From: Corynebacterium lowii
GTDB lineage: Bacteria; Actinomycetota; Actinomycetes; Mycobacteriales; Mycobacteriaceae
NCBI RefSeq assembly: GCF_001412085.1
Contig: NZ_LKEV01000002.1
Location: 310,001-374,000, forward strand
Length of the DNA stretch: 64,000 bases
Direction: 5' to 3'
Shown: in pieces, positions 10,022 to 19,608 of the stretch
Numbering within the stretch: position 1 is the first letter of the stretch
How the letters are laid out: each line of letters starts with the position of its first letter
The notes under the pieces: generated by a model
What the model was told of the DNA's origin: nothing
Database searches by the model: none
The model's input: only the letters and a program-made list of their open reading frames with translations
Made by a program: the position numbers and the translations under genes

Positions 10022-11680
10022 ATGGCGTTCTCAGTAGAGATGCCCGAACTGGGCGAATCCGTTACCGAAGGCACGATCACCCAGTGGCTCAAGTCCGTGG
10101 GCGACACCGTAGAGGCTGACGAGCCCCTACTGGAAGTCTCCACCGACAAAGTAGACACCGAAGTCCCCTCCCCGACCTCCGGTGTTCTCCTCGAAATTAA
10201 GGCCGAGGAAGATGACACCGTGGACGTCGGCTCCGTCATCGCCGTGATTGGCGATGCCGATGAGGCCCCCTCTTCCTCCGCCCCGTCCGATGAAGAGGAA
10301 GATCCGGCCCAGGATTCTGATTCCACCGGAGAGGCTACCGAGGTAGCCATGCCCGAACTGGGCGAATCCGTTACCGAAGGCACGATCACCCAGTGGCTCA
10401 AGTCCGTGGGCGACACCGTAGAGGCCGACGAGCCCCTACTGGAAGTCTCCACCGACAAAGTAGACACCGAAGTCCCCTCCCCCGTGGCCGGCACCCTGCT
10501 AGAGATTCTTGCCGAAGAGGACGACACCGTCGAGGTGGGCGCCGCTATCGCCCGCATCGGTGACAAGAGCGCCTCGGCCCCCAAGCAGCCGGAGAAGAAG
10601 GACCCCGAGCCCGAGGCACCCGCCCCCAAGGAGGAGCCGAAGCAGGAAGAGCCCAAGGCCAAGGAGCCCGCTCCGAAGGCTGAGAAGAAGGAAGAGGCTC
10701 CCAAGCCCTCCGCCACCACCGGCAACCTTCCCTACGTCACCCCGCTCGTGCGCAAGCTCGCGGAGAAGCATTCCGTGAACCTCAGCGAGGTCAAGGGCAC
10801 CGGCGTGGGCGGTCGCATCCGCAAGCAGGATGTTCTCGACGCCGCCTCCGGTTCGCAGGAGACCGAGGCCGGGGCCGAGGCCACGGCGGCGTCGGCAAGC
10901 AATGCTCCCAAGGCTCCAGGCGCTGCTTCCACCAAGTCCGTGGACCCGGAGAAAGCCAAGCTGCGCGGCACCGTGCAGAAGGCCAACCGTATCCGCCAGA
11001 TCACCGCCTCCAAGACGGTGGAGGCTCTGCAAACCTCCGCGCAGCTCACGCAGGTGCAAGAGGTGGATATGACCAAGGTAGCCGTGCTGCGCAAGGCCAA
11101 TAAGCCCGCCTTCGCGGAGAAGCACGGCGCCAACCTCACCTACCTGCCCTTCTTCGCTAAGGCCGTGGTGGAGGCCCTGGTCTCGCACCCGAACGTGAAC
11201 GCCTCCTACAACGCGGAGACCAAGGAGATCACCTACCACGAGAGCGTGAACCTCTCCATCGCCGTGGATACCCCGGCTGGTCTGCTCACCCCGGTGATCC
11301 ACAACGCGCAGGATAAGACCCTGCCGGAGTTGGCTCAGGCCATCGCGGAACTCGCGGAGCGCGCCCGCAATAACAAGCTCAAGCCGAACGATCTGGTGGG
11401 TGGCACCTTCACCATCACCAATATCGGCTCGGAGGGTGCGCTGACCGATACCCCGATTCTGGTTCCGCCGCAGGCGGGCATCCTGGGCACCGGCGCCATC
11501 ACCAAGCGCCCGGTGGTGCGCACCGAGGATGGCCTCGATGTGGTCGCCATTCGCCAGATGGTGTTCCTGCCGCTGACCTACGATCACCAGTTGGTCGATG
11601 GCGCGGACGCTGGCCGCTTCCTCACCACGGTGAAGGATCGTCTGGAGACCGCCGATTTCGAGGGTGATCTGTTGCTCTAG
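10022..11680 (+). CDS. sucB: Dihydrolipoamide acyltransferase (E2) with two lipoyl domains
   Basis: E2 core of the corynebacterial pyruvate/2-oxoglutarate dehydrogenase assembly; it carries acyl groups on lipoyl-lysine and transfers them to CoA. Two lipoyl domains (about 1-80 and 106-185) each contain [12 protein letters not shown] with the lipoylated Lys. An acidic/Pro/Ala linker follows, then a peripheral subunit-binding domain (about 238-275, [20 protein letters not shown]). The catalytic domain ends with [12 protein letters not shown], the HxxxDG acyltransferase motif. The two lipoyl coding segments are almost identical in DNA. LipB and LipA, which attach and finish the lipoyl group, are encoded 5 kb downstream; aceE (E1) is at 60 kb. 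Confidence 0.94.
   Translation: MAFSVEMPELGESVTEGTITQWLKSVGDTVEADEPLLEVSTDKVDTEVPSPTSGVLLEIKAEEDDTVDVGSVIAVIGDADEAPSSSAPSDEEEDPAQDSDSTGEATEVAMPELGESVTEGTITQWLKSVGDTVEADEPLLEVSTDKVDTEVPSPVAGTLLEILAEEDDTVEVGAAIARIGDKSASAPKQPEKKDPEPEAPAPKEEPKQEEPKAKEPAPKAEKKEEAPKPSATTGNLPYVTPLVRKLAEKHSVNLSEVKGTGVGGRIRKQDVLDAASGSQETEAGAEATAASASNAPKAPGAASTKSVDPEKAKLRGTVQKANRIRQITASKTVEALQTSAQLTQVQEVDMTKVAVLRKANKPAFAEKHGANLTYLPFFAKAVVEALVSHPNVNASYNAETKEITYHESVNLSIAVDTPAGLLTPVIHNAQDKTLPELAQAIAELAERARNNKLKPNDLVGGTFTITNIGSEGALTDTPILVPPQAGILGTGAITKRPVVRTEDGLDVVAIRQMVFLPLTYDHQLVDGADAGRFLTTVKDRLETADFEGDLLL
10040..10172 (+). repeat. Direct repeat within sucB, first copy (second copy 10349-10481)
   Basis: About 133 bp coding for the core of lipoyl domain 1 recurs at 10349-10481, offset by 309 bp (103 codons, in frame). 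I find only one mismatch (GAGGCTGAC versus GAGGCCGAC). Such identity even at third codon positions implies recent duplication or ongoing gene conversion between the two domains. Confidence 0.9.
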
Positions 11681-11699
11681 CATTTCCCTCCGGTGATAC

Positions 11700-11731
11700 G
11701 AGGCCCTAGCCCCATTTGGGGTTAGGGCCTC
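11700..11731 (+). terminator. Terminator of sucB
   Basis: GAGGCCCTAGCCCC pairs with GGGGTTAGGGCCTC (one G-T pair), a 14-bp stem with a 4-nt loop (ATTT), followed by GTTGTT. It separates sucB from the gcvP promoter immediately downstream. Confidence 0.85.
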
Positions 11732-11732
11732 G

Positions 11733-11760
11733 TTGTTATGCGTCTCGCAACGCCTATAAT
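11733..11760 (+). promoter_or_regulatory. Promoter of the gcvPTH-lip block
   Basis: TTGTTA (11733-11738), a 16-bp spacer and a perfect TATAAT (11755-11760). Transcription should begin near 11767, which rules out the upstream ATG at 11738 as the gcvP start and supports the TTG at 11807. Confidence 0.8.
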
Positions 11761-11806
11761 ACGGGCAGATAACTCACTTTCATTGTGGTTAAAGGAGACA
11801 CCTCAC

Positions 11807-14743
11807 TTGACGCATCTCACCCCCGTGACTGATCCTTCCTCCTATCCCGCCCGCCACCTGGGTCCAAGCAATGCCGAATCACAGGCCATGCTCAGCGCCC
11901 TGGGCTTTGATTCCCTCGAAGCGCTTATCGACGCCGCCCTCCCTCCCGCTATCCGCGCCGAGGCCTCCCCGGCCCTGCCCGCTCCCCTCTCCGAACACCA
12001 GGCGCAGGCGCGCCTACGGGAATTGGCCGATAAGAACGTGGTGCTCCACTCTCTCTACGGCCAGGGCTACTACGACACCATCACTCCGCCCGTGATCCGC
12101 CGCGGTGTGCTGGAAGATCCGGGCTGGTATACCGCCTATACCCCCTATCAGCCGGAGATCTCCCAGGGTCGATTGGAGGCGCTGCTGAACTTCCAGACCC
12201 TCGTCTCCGAACTCACGGAATTACCCATCGCCGGGGCCTCCCTGCTCGATGAGGCCAGCGCCGTGGCCGAGGCCGTGGGGCTGATGTCCCGCGCCAAGAA
12301 GAAGGGGCGCCGGGTGCTCCTCGATGCCCGCCTGCACCCCCAGGTGATCGCCGTGGCCGCAGAACGCGCCCGCGCCATCGAGTTAGAGGTAGAGGTGGAA
12401 AGCCTCAATGGCCCCATCGTGGGCGAGGATTACGTGGGCGTGGTGATCGCCTATCCCGGCACCGAGGGGGACATCATCGACCCCCGCCCCATCATCGAGG
12501 ACATACACACCCGCGGCGGCCTAGCCACCGTGGCCTGCGATCTCATGGCCCTGCAAGTGCTGGAATCTCCCGGAACCCTGGGGGCGGACATCGCGGTGGG
12601 TTCCTCTCAGCGCTTTGGCGTGCCGCTCTTCTTCGGCGGCCCGCACGCGGCCTTCATCTCCGTGACGGATAAGCTCAAGCGCCAACTCCCCGGTCGCGTG
12701 GTGGGAGTTTCCAAGGACGCCGCGGGGGCTCCCGCCTACCGCCTCGCCTTGCAGACCCGCGAGCAGCACATTCGCCGGGAAAAGGCCACTTCCAATATCT
12801 GCACCGCTCAGGCGCTTTTGGCCGTGACGGCCTCCATGTACGCGGTGTACCACGGCCCGGAGGGGTTGAAGCGGATCGCGCTCGCCATTCATCGCCGCGC
12901 GGCCCTGCTTGCCGCCGCCGTGGAGGCCGCCCCCGGCCTGGAATTGGTGCACGATACCTTCTTTGACACCCTGACGATCCGCGCGGAGAACCGCGATAAC
13001 CTCGCCCAGGCCCTTGCCCAGGCCGGGTACCTGGTGCGCCCCCTCGGCACCGATAAGATTTCCGTGGCCTTTGGTGAGTCCTCCACCGAGGAGGACGTAG
13101 CCGCCATCGCTAAAGCGCTGGGTATTTCGGCAACTCCGGGGGCGTCGGCAAGCACCGAGGAACAAGGCGAGGAAAGCGGCCTGCCGGAGAGCCTGCGCCG
13201 CCGCACGGAGACCTTGAAGCACCCGATCTTCTCCAAGATTCACTCCGAGACTCAGATGCTGCGCTACCTGCGCGAGCTCTCGGATAAGGATTTGGCGCTG
13301 GATCGCACCATGATTCCCCTGGGTTCGTGCACCATGAAGCTGAATCCCACGGCGGGCATGGAGCCGATTAGCTGGCCCGAGTTCGCTCAGATTCACCCCT
13401 TTGCCCCCGAGGAACACACGCAGGGCTGGCGCGAACTCATCGAGGAGATCGAGGGCTGGTTGGCGGAGATCACCGGCTATGCCAAGGTGTCCGTGCAGCC
13501 CAATGCAGGCTCTCAGGGTGAATTGGCCGGTCTACTGGCTATCCGGCGCTATCACGTGGCCCAGGGCGATCAGGGCCGGGATATTTGCCTGATTCCGCAG
13601 TCCGCGCACGGCACCAACGCGGCCTCGGCAACGCTAGCGAACCTGCGCGTGGTGGTGGTTGCCACGGCGGAGGACGGCTCCATCGACCTTAGCGACCTCG
13701 ATGCCAAGTTGGCCCAGCACGGCGAGCACGTGGCGGCGATTATGATTACCTACCCCTCCACCCACGGCGTCTTTGAGCCGCAGGTGCGCGAGGTATGCCA
13801 GAAGGTGCACGCCGTGGGCGGCCAGGTGTATATCGACGGCGCGAATATGAATGCGCTGGCGGGGTTGGCCCGCCCCGGCGAGTTCGGCGGCGACGTCAGC
13901 CACCTGAATCTGCATAAGACCTTCACCATTCCGCACGGCGGTGGCGGCCCCGGTGTGGGCCCGGTGGCGGTGCGCGAGCACCTGATTGACTTCCTGCCCA
14001 CTGACCCCAACGGCGTCGATCCGCTGCACCCCGCTCCCGAGGGCACCGGCGTGCCGATCACCGCCACCCGCTACGGCTCGGCCGGTGTGCTGCCGATCTC
14101 CTGGTCCTACCTCGCCATGATGGGCGGCGAAGGCCTGGAGCAGGCCACGGCGCACGCGATTCTCGGGGCCAATTACGTGGCGGCGCAGCTGCGCGATGAT
14201 TTCCCGATTCTCTACACCGGGGAGACCGGCCTGGTGGCCCACGAGTGCATCGTGGATCTGCGCCCGCTCACCGACGCCTCTGGGGTCACCGCCGCCGATG
14301 TGTGTAAGCGCCTGGTGGATTACGGCTTCCACGCCCCCACCCTGGCCTTCCCCGTGGCGGGCACCCTCATGGTGGAACCCACGGAATCGGAAAGCCAGGA
14401 GGAGTTGGATCGCTTCATCGAGGCCATGCGCTCCATCCGCCGCGAGATTCAGACCATCATTAACGGCGGCATCGCCTACGAGGATTCCGTGCTTCACCAC
14501 GCTCCCTTCACCGCCGCCAGCGTCTCCCGCAACGAGTGGCCCTATGCCTTTAGCCGGGAGGAAGCCGCCTGGCCGGTGGCTTCCCTGTACCGCGCCAAGT
14601 ACTTCCCGCCGGTGCGCCGCATCGACGAGGCCTATGGCGACCGCAACCTGGTGTGCTCTTGCCCCGCGCCGGAGGCTTTCGATTTCACCACCTCTGGTGA
14701 CGCTGCCGCTGCCACCACCCCGAACGGAGGAACCAATGTCTAA
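11807..14743 (+). CDS. gcvP: Glycine dehydrogenase (P-protein of the glycine cleavage system)
   Basis: PLP enzyme that decarboxylates glycine and loads the aminomethyl group onto lipoylated GcvH. The start is taken as TTG at 11807, 9 nt after AAAGGAG and downstream of the promoter; this gives 978 residues beginning THLTPVTDPSSYPARHLG. It is the single-chain form, with an N-terminal half and a C-terminal half. The PLP lysine lies in NLHKTFTIPHGGGGPG in the C-terminal half. Its last 8 bp overlap gcvT, so the two are translationally linked. Confidence 0.95.
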   Translation: MTHLTPVTDPSSYPARHLGPSNAESQAMLSALGFDSLEALIDAALPPAIRAEASPALPAPLSEHQAQARLRELADKNVVLHSLYGQGYYDTITPPVIRRGVLEDPGWYTAYTPYQPEISQGRLEALLNFQTLVSELTELPIAGASLLDEASAVAEAVGLMSRAKKKGRRVLLDARLHPQVIAVAAERARAIELEVEVESLNGPIVGEDYVGVVIAYPGTEGDIIDPRPIIEDIHTRGGLATVACDLMALQVLESPGTLGADIAVGSSQRFGVPLFFGGPHAAFISVTDKLKRQLPGRVVGVSKDAAGAPAYRLALQTREQHIRREKATSNICTAQALLAVTASMYAVYHGPEGLKRIALAIHRRAALLAAAVEAAPGLELVHDTFFDTLTIRAENRDNLAQALAQAGYLVRPLGTDKISVAFGESSTEEDVAAIAKALGISATPGASASTEEQGEESGLPESLRRRTETLKHPIFSKIHSETQMLRYLRELSDKDLALDRTMIPLGSCTMKLNPTAGMEPISWPEFAQIHPFAPEEHTQGWRELIEEIEGWLAEITGYAKVSVQPNAGSQGELAGLLAIRRYHVAQGDQGRDICLIPQSAHGTNAASATLANLRVVVVATAEDGSIDLSDLDAKLAQHGEHVAAIMITYPSTHGVFEPQVREVCQKVHAVGGQVYIDGANMNALAGLARPGEFGGDVSHLNLHKTFTIPHGGGGPGVGPVAVREHLIDFLPTDPNGVDPLHPAPEGTGVPITATRYGSAGVLPISWSYLAMMGGEGLEQATAHAILGANYVAAQLRDDFPILYTGETGLVAHECIVDLRPLTDASGVTAADVCKRLVDYGFHAPTLAFPVAGTLMVEPTESESQEELDRFIEAMRSIRREIQTIINGGIAYEDSVLHHAPFTAASVSRNEWPYAFSREEAAWPVASLYRAKYFPPVRRIDEAYGDRNLVCSCPAPEAFDFTTSGDAAAATTPNGGTNV

Positions 14744-15866
14744 CCCCGATTCCCTGCGCCATTCCCCGCTGCACGCCGAACACGAGGCCCTAGGCGCCTC
14801 TTTCACCCCCTTTGGCGATTGGTCCATGCCGCTGAAGTACGGCAAGGAGCTGGAAGAGCACCGCGCGGTGCGCGAGCGTGCGGGCCTCTTCGATCTCTCC
14901 CACATGGGTGAGGTGCGCGTGAGCGGCCCCCAGGCGGCCGCCTTCCTGGACTACGCGCTCATCTCTCATCTTTCCTCCATCGCCGTGGGACGCGCCAAGT
15001 ACTCCATGATCGTGCGCCCCGATGGGGGCATTATCGACGATCTCATCACCTATCGCCTGAGCGAAGAGGAGTTCCTGGTGGTGCCCAATGCCTCCAATAC
15101 CGCGGTGGTGGTAGAGGCCTTGCGCGAGCGTGCGGCGGGCTTTGAGGTCACCCTCGACGATGAATCCACGCAGACCGCGCTCATCGCGGTGCAGGGTCCG
15201 CGTGCGGAGGAGATCGTGCTCTCCCTCGTGGGTGAACAGGACCGCGAGGCCGTGCGCACGCTTAAGTACTACGCCGCTTTTTCCGCCACCGTGGCCGGTA
15301 TCCCGGACGTTCTCATCGCCCGCACCGGCTATACCGGCGAGGACGGCTTTGAGCTCTTCACTCCCAACGAGAACGCCTCGGCGCTGTGGGCCGCCGCACT
15401 GGAGGCCGGGCAGCCCCACGAGATTCAACCGGCGGGCCTGGCCGCGCGCGATTCTCTGCGCCTAGAGGCCGCCATGCCGCTCTACGGCAACGAACTCACG
15501 GAGCAGACCACGCCTATCGACGCCGGCCTGGGCGTGCTCGTCTCCGCCAAGAAGGAAGCGGACTTCGTGGGCAAGGAGGCCTTGAAAGCTGCTGCGGAGC
15601 CCACCCGGGTTCTCGTGGGGCTTGCCTCCGAGGGCAAGCGCGCGGCGCGCTCCGGCGCCACCGTGCTTTCCACCGAGGGCTCTGAAGGCTCCGAGATCGG
15701 TGTTGTCACTTCTGGCCAGCCCTCTCCCACGCTGGGCCACCCCATTGCCCTGGCCTACGTGGACCGCGCCAGCGCTACCCCCGGCGCGGAGGTGACCGTG
15801 GATATTCGCGGTAAGCACTACCCCTTCCGCATCGTGGAGACCCCGTTCTACCGGCGCTCCCGATAA
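14736..15866 (+). CDS. gcvT: Aminomethyltransferase (T-protein of the glycine cleavage system)
   Basis: Moves the C1 unit from aminomethyl-lipoyl GcvH to tetrahydrofolate and frees ammonia. The 376-residue product starts MSNPDSLRHSPLHAEHEALG; the ATG follows GGAGG by 5 nt and lies inside the gcvP end. Family landmarks: FDLSHMGEVRVSG near residue 50, the D-containing MIVRPDGGIIDDL, and a C-terminal barrel ending RGKHYPFRIVETPFYRR. It is the second gene of the gcvP-gcvT-gcvH set. Confidence 0.95.
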   Translation: MSNPDSLRHSPLHAEHEALGASFTPFGDWSMPLKYGKELEEHRAVRERAGLFDLSHMGEVRVSGPQAAAFLDYALISHLSSIAVGRAKYSMIVRPDGGIIDDLITYRLSEEEFLVVPNASNTAVVVEALRERAAGFEVTLDDESTQTALIAVQGPRAEEIVLSLVGEQDREAVRTLKYYAAFSATVAGIPDVLIARTGYTGEDGFELFTPNENASALWAAALEAGQPHEIQPAGLAARDSLRLEAAMPLYGNELTEQTTPIDAGLGVLVSAKKEADFVGKEALKAAAEPTRVLVGLASEGKRAARSGATVLSTEGSEGSEIGVVTSGQPSPTLGHPIALAYVDRASATPGAEVTVDIRGKHYPFRIVETPFYRRSR

Positions 15867-15910
15867 GATTTTTCCAACACTGCAAGCACTCACTGCTCGA
15901 AAGGAACATC

Positions 15911-16303
15911 ATGGCTACCCTTCCCGATTCTTTCTCCTACTCCGAAGAACACGAGTGGATTAACGCCGCCGCCGATGCTGCGGTGGGCTCCACCGTGCGC
16001 GTGGGCATCACCTCCGTGGCCACCGAACGCCTGGGCGAAGTAGTTTTTGCCGAGCTGCCCGAGGTGGGCGATACCGTCACCGCCGGTGAAACCTGCGGCG
16101 AGGTGGAATCCACCAAGTCCGTCTCCGATCTCTATGCTCCGGTGAGCGGCACCGTGACCGCCATCAACGAGGAAATCGAGGATAACTACGAGATCATCAA
16201 CGAGGACCCCTTCGGCGCGGGCTGGCTCTACGAGGTGGAGGTCACCGAGGTAGGCGAGTTGATGAGCGCCGCTCAGTACGCCGAGGCCAACGGCGTGGAA
16301 TAG
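15911..16303 (+). CDS. gcvH: Glycine cleavage H-protein (lipoyl carrier)
   Basis: 130-residue lipoyl carrier that shuttles the aminomethyl group between P, T and L proteins. The lipoylated Lys lies in GEVESTKSVSDLYAP (about residue 67). The ribosome binding site GAAAGGAA precedes the ATG. It is 44 bp after gcvT and 27 bp before lipB, so substrate and lipoylating enzyme are probably co-transcribed. The L-protein (lpd) is not in the window. Confidence 0.95.
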   Translation: MATLPDSFSYSEEHEWINAAADAAVGSTVRVGITSVATERLGEVVFAELPEVGDTVTAGETCGEVESTKSVSDLYAPVSGTVTAINEEIEDNYEIINEDPFGAGWLYEVEVTEVGELMSAAQYAEANGVE

Positions 16304-16330
16304 GCTCTAGGGGCTTATGATGTAGCCACT

Positions 16331-17086
16331 ATGACTGCACCTAGGAAGCCCTTTTTCCCCGCCGATCGCTCCATCCGCGCCGCGAGCGATCCCCTCAATA
16401 TTCGCCACCTCGGCGTGATGGATTATCGGGAGGCCTGGGAGCTCCAGGCCGATCTCGCGGCGCGACGCCACCGGGGGGAGGTGGGCGATACCGTGCTGGT
16501 GGTGGAGCACCCCAACGTCTACACGGCGGGTAAGCGCACGCAGCCGGAGGATCGCCCACATAATGATCTTCCGGTGATTGACGTGGATCGCGGCGGGCGC
16601 ATCACCTGGCATGGCCGCGGCCAACTGGTGCTCTATCCCCTCATTCAACTGGCCGATCCCGTGGACGTGGTGGATTACGTGCGCAGGCTGGAAGAAGCCA
16701 TCATCCAGGCCGTGCGCCAGGTGGGTGTGGAGGACGCCGGGCGTATCGACGGCCGCTCGGGGGTCTGGGTTCCCGCCTCTCACGGGAAGGCGGACCGCAA
16801 GGTAGCCGCCATTGGTATTCGCATTACTCGCGGGGTGACCATGCACGGCATTTCTCTTAACTGCTCCAATACCCTGGACTACTATCACCACATCATTCCC
16901 TGCGGGATTACCGATGCCGGGGTAACCACCCTCTCCGAGGAATTAGGCCGCGAGGTGAGCACCGAGGAGATGACCGCTCCCCTGCTCGCCGCCCTCACGG
17001 AGGCATTGGAGGGAAGGCTCGTTGTGGCCGATCATTCCTTTGGCTCCGCCCCCGACCCCACCAAGGGCTTACCCCGCAAGCGCTGA
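16331..17086 (+). CDS. lipB: Octanoyl-[acyl carrier protein]:protein octanoyltransferase
   Basis: Transfers octanoate from acyl carrier protein to lipoyl domains, the first step of endogenous lipoylation. Motifs seen: [31 protein letters not shown] with the catalytic Lys, and the nucleophilic Cys in IIPCGI (about residue 196). Length 251 is normal. It is followed by lipA after about 40 bp. Confidence 0.95.
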   Translation: MTAPRKPFFPADRSIRAASDPLNIRHLGVMDYREAWELQADLAARRHRGEVGDTVLVVEHPNVYTAGKRTQPEDRPHNDLPVIDVDRGGRITWHGRGQLVLYPLIQLADPVDVVDYVRRLEEAIIQAVRQVGVEDAGRIDGRSGVWVPASHGKADRKVAAIGIRITRGVTMHGISLNCSNTLDYYHHIIPCGITDAGVTTLSEELGREVSTEEMTAPLLAALTEALEGRLVVADHSFGSAPDPTKGLPRKR

Positions 17087-17127
17087 GGGTTTAACGCGGG
17101 GTGACCTTTAAAGGTAAGGTGACGAAT

Positions 17128-18180
17128 GTGACTATCGCACCTGAAGGCCGTAAGTTACTGCGCATTGAAAAGCGCAATGCGCAGACTCCCATTGAGCATA
17201 AACCGCGCTGGATCCGGAACCAGGTGAAAAACGGTCCGGAATACCAGGACATGAAAAAACGTGTCTCCGGCGCTTCCCTTAACACGGTGTGCCAGGAAGC
17301 CGGTTGCCCCAATATTCACGAGTGCTGGGAATCCCGCGAGGCCACCTTCCTCATCGGCGGAGCTAATTGCTCGCGCCGCTGCGATTTTTGCCAGATCAAC
17401 TCCGCTCGCCCCGAGCCCCTTGACGTGGACGAGCCGCGCCGCGTGGCGGAATCCGTGCGCGAGATGGGCTTGAATTACTCCACCATCACTGGCGTGACCC
17501 GCGACGATCTCGACGATGAGGGCGCCTGGCTCTACGCCGAGGTAGTTCGGCAGATCCACCAGCTCAACCCGCACACCGGCGTGGAGAATCTGGTGCCAGA
17601 CTTCTCCGGCAAGGCCGATTTGCTCCAAGAGGTCTTTGAATCCCGCCCGGAGGTCTTTGCCCACAACGTAGAGACGGTGCCGCGTATCTTCCGCCGCATC
17701 CGCCCCGCTTTCCGCTATGAGCGTTCCCTTGACGTGATCCGCCAGGCCCGCGATTTTGGCCTCATCACCAAGTCCAACCTCATCTTGGGCATGGGTGAAA
17801 CGCAGGAGGAGGTTCTTGAGGCGCTCTCCGACCTCCACGAGGCCGGTTGTGACATCATCACCATCACCCAATACCTGCGCCCCGGCCCCATGTATCACCC
17901 CATTGACCGTTGGGTGAAGCCCGAGGAGTTCGTGGAATACGCCACGGCGGCCGAGGAATTGGGCTTTGGTGCCGTTATGTCCGGCCCCTTGGTGCGCTCT
18001 TCCTATCGCGCGGGGCGTCTATACGCTCAGGCGATGGAGGCGCGCGGCCTAGAGCTCCCCGAGAACCTGAGCCACCTGGCGGAGACCTCGCAGGGTTCCA
18101 CGGCTCAGGAGGCCTCCACGCTGCTCTCCAAGTATGGACCTTCCCAGGAGACTCCGGTGGTCTCCGCGCTGGCGAACTAG
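17128..18180 (+). CDS. lipA: Lipoyl synthase (radical SAM)
   Basis: Inserts two sulfur atoms into protein-bound octanoyl groups. Both iron-sulfur motifs are present: the auxiliary [14 protein letters not shown] and the radical-SAM CSRRCDFC; the C-terminal RSSY motif reads VRSSYRAG. The start is taken at GTG 17128 ([12 protein letters not shown]), which has AAGGTG 6 nt upstream and matches family N-termini; the frame remains open to 17101. The product is 350 residues. Confidence 0.94.
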   Translation: MTIAPEGRKLLRIEKRNAQTPIEHKPRWIRNQVKNGPEYQDMKKRVSGASLNTVCQEAGCPNIHECWESREATFLIGGANCSRRCDFCQINSARPEPLDVDEPRRVAESVREMGLNYSTITGVTRDDLDDEGAWLYAEVVRQIHQLNPHTGVENLVPDFSGKADLLQEVFESRPEVFAHNVETVPRIFRRIRPAFRYERSLDVIRQARDFGLITKSNLILGMGETQEEVLEALSDLHEAGCDIITITQYLRPGPMYHPIDRWVKPEEFVEYATAAEELGFGAVMSGPLVRSSYRAGRLYAQAMEARGLELPENLSHLAETSQGSTAQEASTLLSKYGPSQETPVVSALAN

Positions 18181-18225
18181 AGCGCACTTATCCCTTTATG
18201 TCAGCCATCCCCTATCATGAGGGGC

Positions 18226-19008
18226 ATGGCTGACCCGAAGAAACAGGCCGCAAAGGCGGCTAAAAAGGAAGAACGCGCGGCCAAGCGCGCCCGGCGCAAG
18301 CAGAATTACTCGCAGATCTGGCAGGCCTTTAATCTGCAACGCAAGCAGGATAAGGCCCTGATTCCGCTCATGCTCGCCGCCGTGGTGGGCTTGCCGCTGG
18401 TGTTCTTCCTCATTGGCATGCTCTTTAACGGCCAATGGTTCATGCTGCCCATCGGCCTACTGCTCGGCATCGTGCTGGCGATGTGGATTTTCTCCCGGCG
18501 CATTGAATCTTCCATGTACGAGCGCGCAGGCGACTCCCCCGGTGCCGCCGGGTGGGCTCTGGAAAATATGCGCAACACCGTGGGCGTGGTGTGGTTTACC
18601 AAGACCGCCGTGGGGGCCACCACTCAGATGGACGCCGTACACCGCGTGGTGGGTGTGCCCGGCATCGTGCTCGTGGGCGAGGGGGCTCGCCACCGCGTGC
18701 GCCCCATGATGGAGCAGCAGAAGAAGCGCCTGAACCGCCTCGTGGGTGGGGTACCCATCTATGAGATCTATGCCGGTGACGGCGAAGATGAGGTTCCCCT
18801 CAAGCGCCTCCAGCGCGAACTGCTCAAGCTGCCGCGCAACTACAAGAAGAACGACGTCTACCCCATCAACGCCAAAATCGAGGCGATGGATAACACCGTG
18901 GCAGGCACGCCCGCGGGAATGCCCAAGGGCCCCATGCCCAAGGGGGCCAAGGTGTCCGGTCTCAATCGCCGGGCTCGACGCTCCGCAGAGCGTTCCAACA
19001 AGGGCTAG
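18226..19008 (+). CDS. DUF4191-type membrane protein
   Basis: Conserved actinobacterial membrane protein found downstream of lipA. The N-terminus is strongly basic (KKQAAKAAKKEERAAKRARR). Two membrane helices lie at about 47-66 and 71-90, and a soluble C-terminal domain of about 160 residues ends in a Gly/Pro/Lys-rich tail. I chose ATG 18226 because TATCAT at 18213-18218 would act as a -10 box for a leaderless transcript starting there. ATG 18217 is an alternative. Function unknown; the position next to lipA is conserved and may only reflect shared transcription. Confidence 0.82.
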   Translation: MADPKKQAAKAAKKEERAAKRARRKQNYSQIWQAFNLQRKQDKALIPLMLAAVVGLPLVFFLIGMLFNGQWFMLPIGLLLGIVLAMWIFSRRIESSMYERAGDSPGAAGWALENMRNTVGVVWFTKTAVGATTQMDAVHRVVGVPGIVLVGEGARHRVRPMMEQQKKRLNRLVGGVPIYEIYAGDGEDEVPLKRLQRELLKLPRNYKKNDVYPINAKIEAMDNTVAGTPAGMPKGPMPKGAKVSGLNRRARRSAERSNKG

Positions 19009-19478
19009 GCCATAATGACGGCCGTGCCGGTGGCGCGGTCGTGCATGCCGCGGCCATCAGCATCGACGAGGGCCGCGGGGAATACCAGACCGGTCAGCAG
19101 GGTGCGCACCACGGCCCGCCAGAGGCCGACGCGCTCGGGGGCGTCGATACGCGCAATGCCCATGCCCAGCACCGCCTGGCCGGGGGTGCGGGCAAAGAGC
19201 CAGCCGCTGAGGATACCGAGCACGAGATAAAAGAGGTACGTCATGGTGCTCACCCCGCCGAGGGCGGTGGTGAACATATGCACGAAGCCCGCGAGAATCC
19301 AGGCGATTCCCCAGTCAATCGCCACTCCCCCGGCGCGGCGCGCCACGGTGCTCAGTGAGCCGGGACCGCTGCGGGGAAGGCCCAGGTTGGCCCCTGGGTA
19401 GGCGCCGGGGCCCTCCGGGCCGTCGAACTGCGAGGGGATCTGGGGGCCGTCGAGCCAGCTTCGCTTGGGATTCGCCAT
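19005..19478 (-). CDS. RDD-family membrane protein
   Basis: 157 residues. A Pro/Gly-rich cytoplasmic N-terminus (1-40) is followed by the RDD domain. The RR-D signature reads ARRAGGVAIDWGIAW, with membrane helices near 48-68, 78-97 and 118-135. The family is widespread and mostly uncharacterised, with some members linked to ion transport. Its stop overlaps the end of the convergent upstream gene by 4 bp. An AATCTA block just upstream (TAGATT on the coding strand) suggests a leaderless mRNA. Confidence 0.83.
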   Translation of the reverse strand: MANPKRSWLDGPQIPSQFDGPEGPGAYPGANLGLPRSGPGSLSTVARRAGGVAIDWGIAWILAGFVHMFTTALGGVSTMTYLFYLVLGILSGWLFARTPGQAVLGMGIARIDAPERVGLWRAVVRTLLTGLVFPAALVDADGRGMHDRATGTAVIMA

Positions 19479-19484
19479 ACGCTC

Positions 19485-19490
19485 AATCTA
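19485..19490 (-). promoter_or_regulatory. Likely -10 box of the RDD gene
   Basis: TAGATT on the minus strand ends 6 nt before the ATG at 19478, so transcription would begin at or very near the start codon. No Shine-Dalgarno sequence is present, in keeping with a leaderless message. Confidence 0.55.
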
Positions 19491-19608
19491 TCGCACGGAA
19501 CACGGTAGACTACAATGTGTTTGATGGCACGAGTTTTTGGTAGCACAATAGTTATTGGGCTACACTTCAAGCCATACCCCTAGCCGCGAGGAACCCAGGA
19601 GCAAAACC

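Noticed and set aside
10499-11683. Minus-strand open frame of about 394 codons opposite sucB
   Set aside because: Antisense shadow with low-complexity translation; the E2 catalytic motif is on the plus strand.
13634-14905. Minus-strand open frame of about 423 codons opposite gcvP/gcvT
   Set aside because: Antisense shadow; no ribosome binding site and the P-protein PLP motif lies on the plus strand.
19480-19608. Possible AmtR (nitrogen control) site before glnA
   Set aside because: CTAT and ATAG-like half sites occur, but not with the expected spacing; not convincing enough to annotate.
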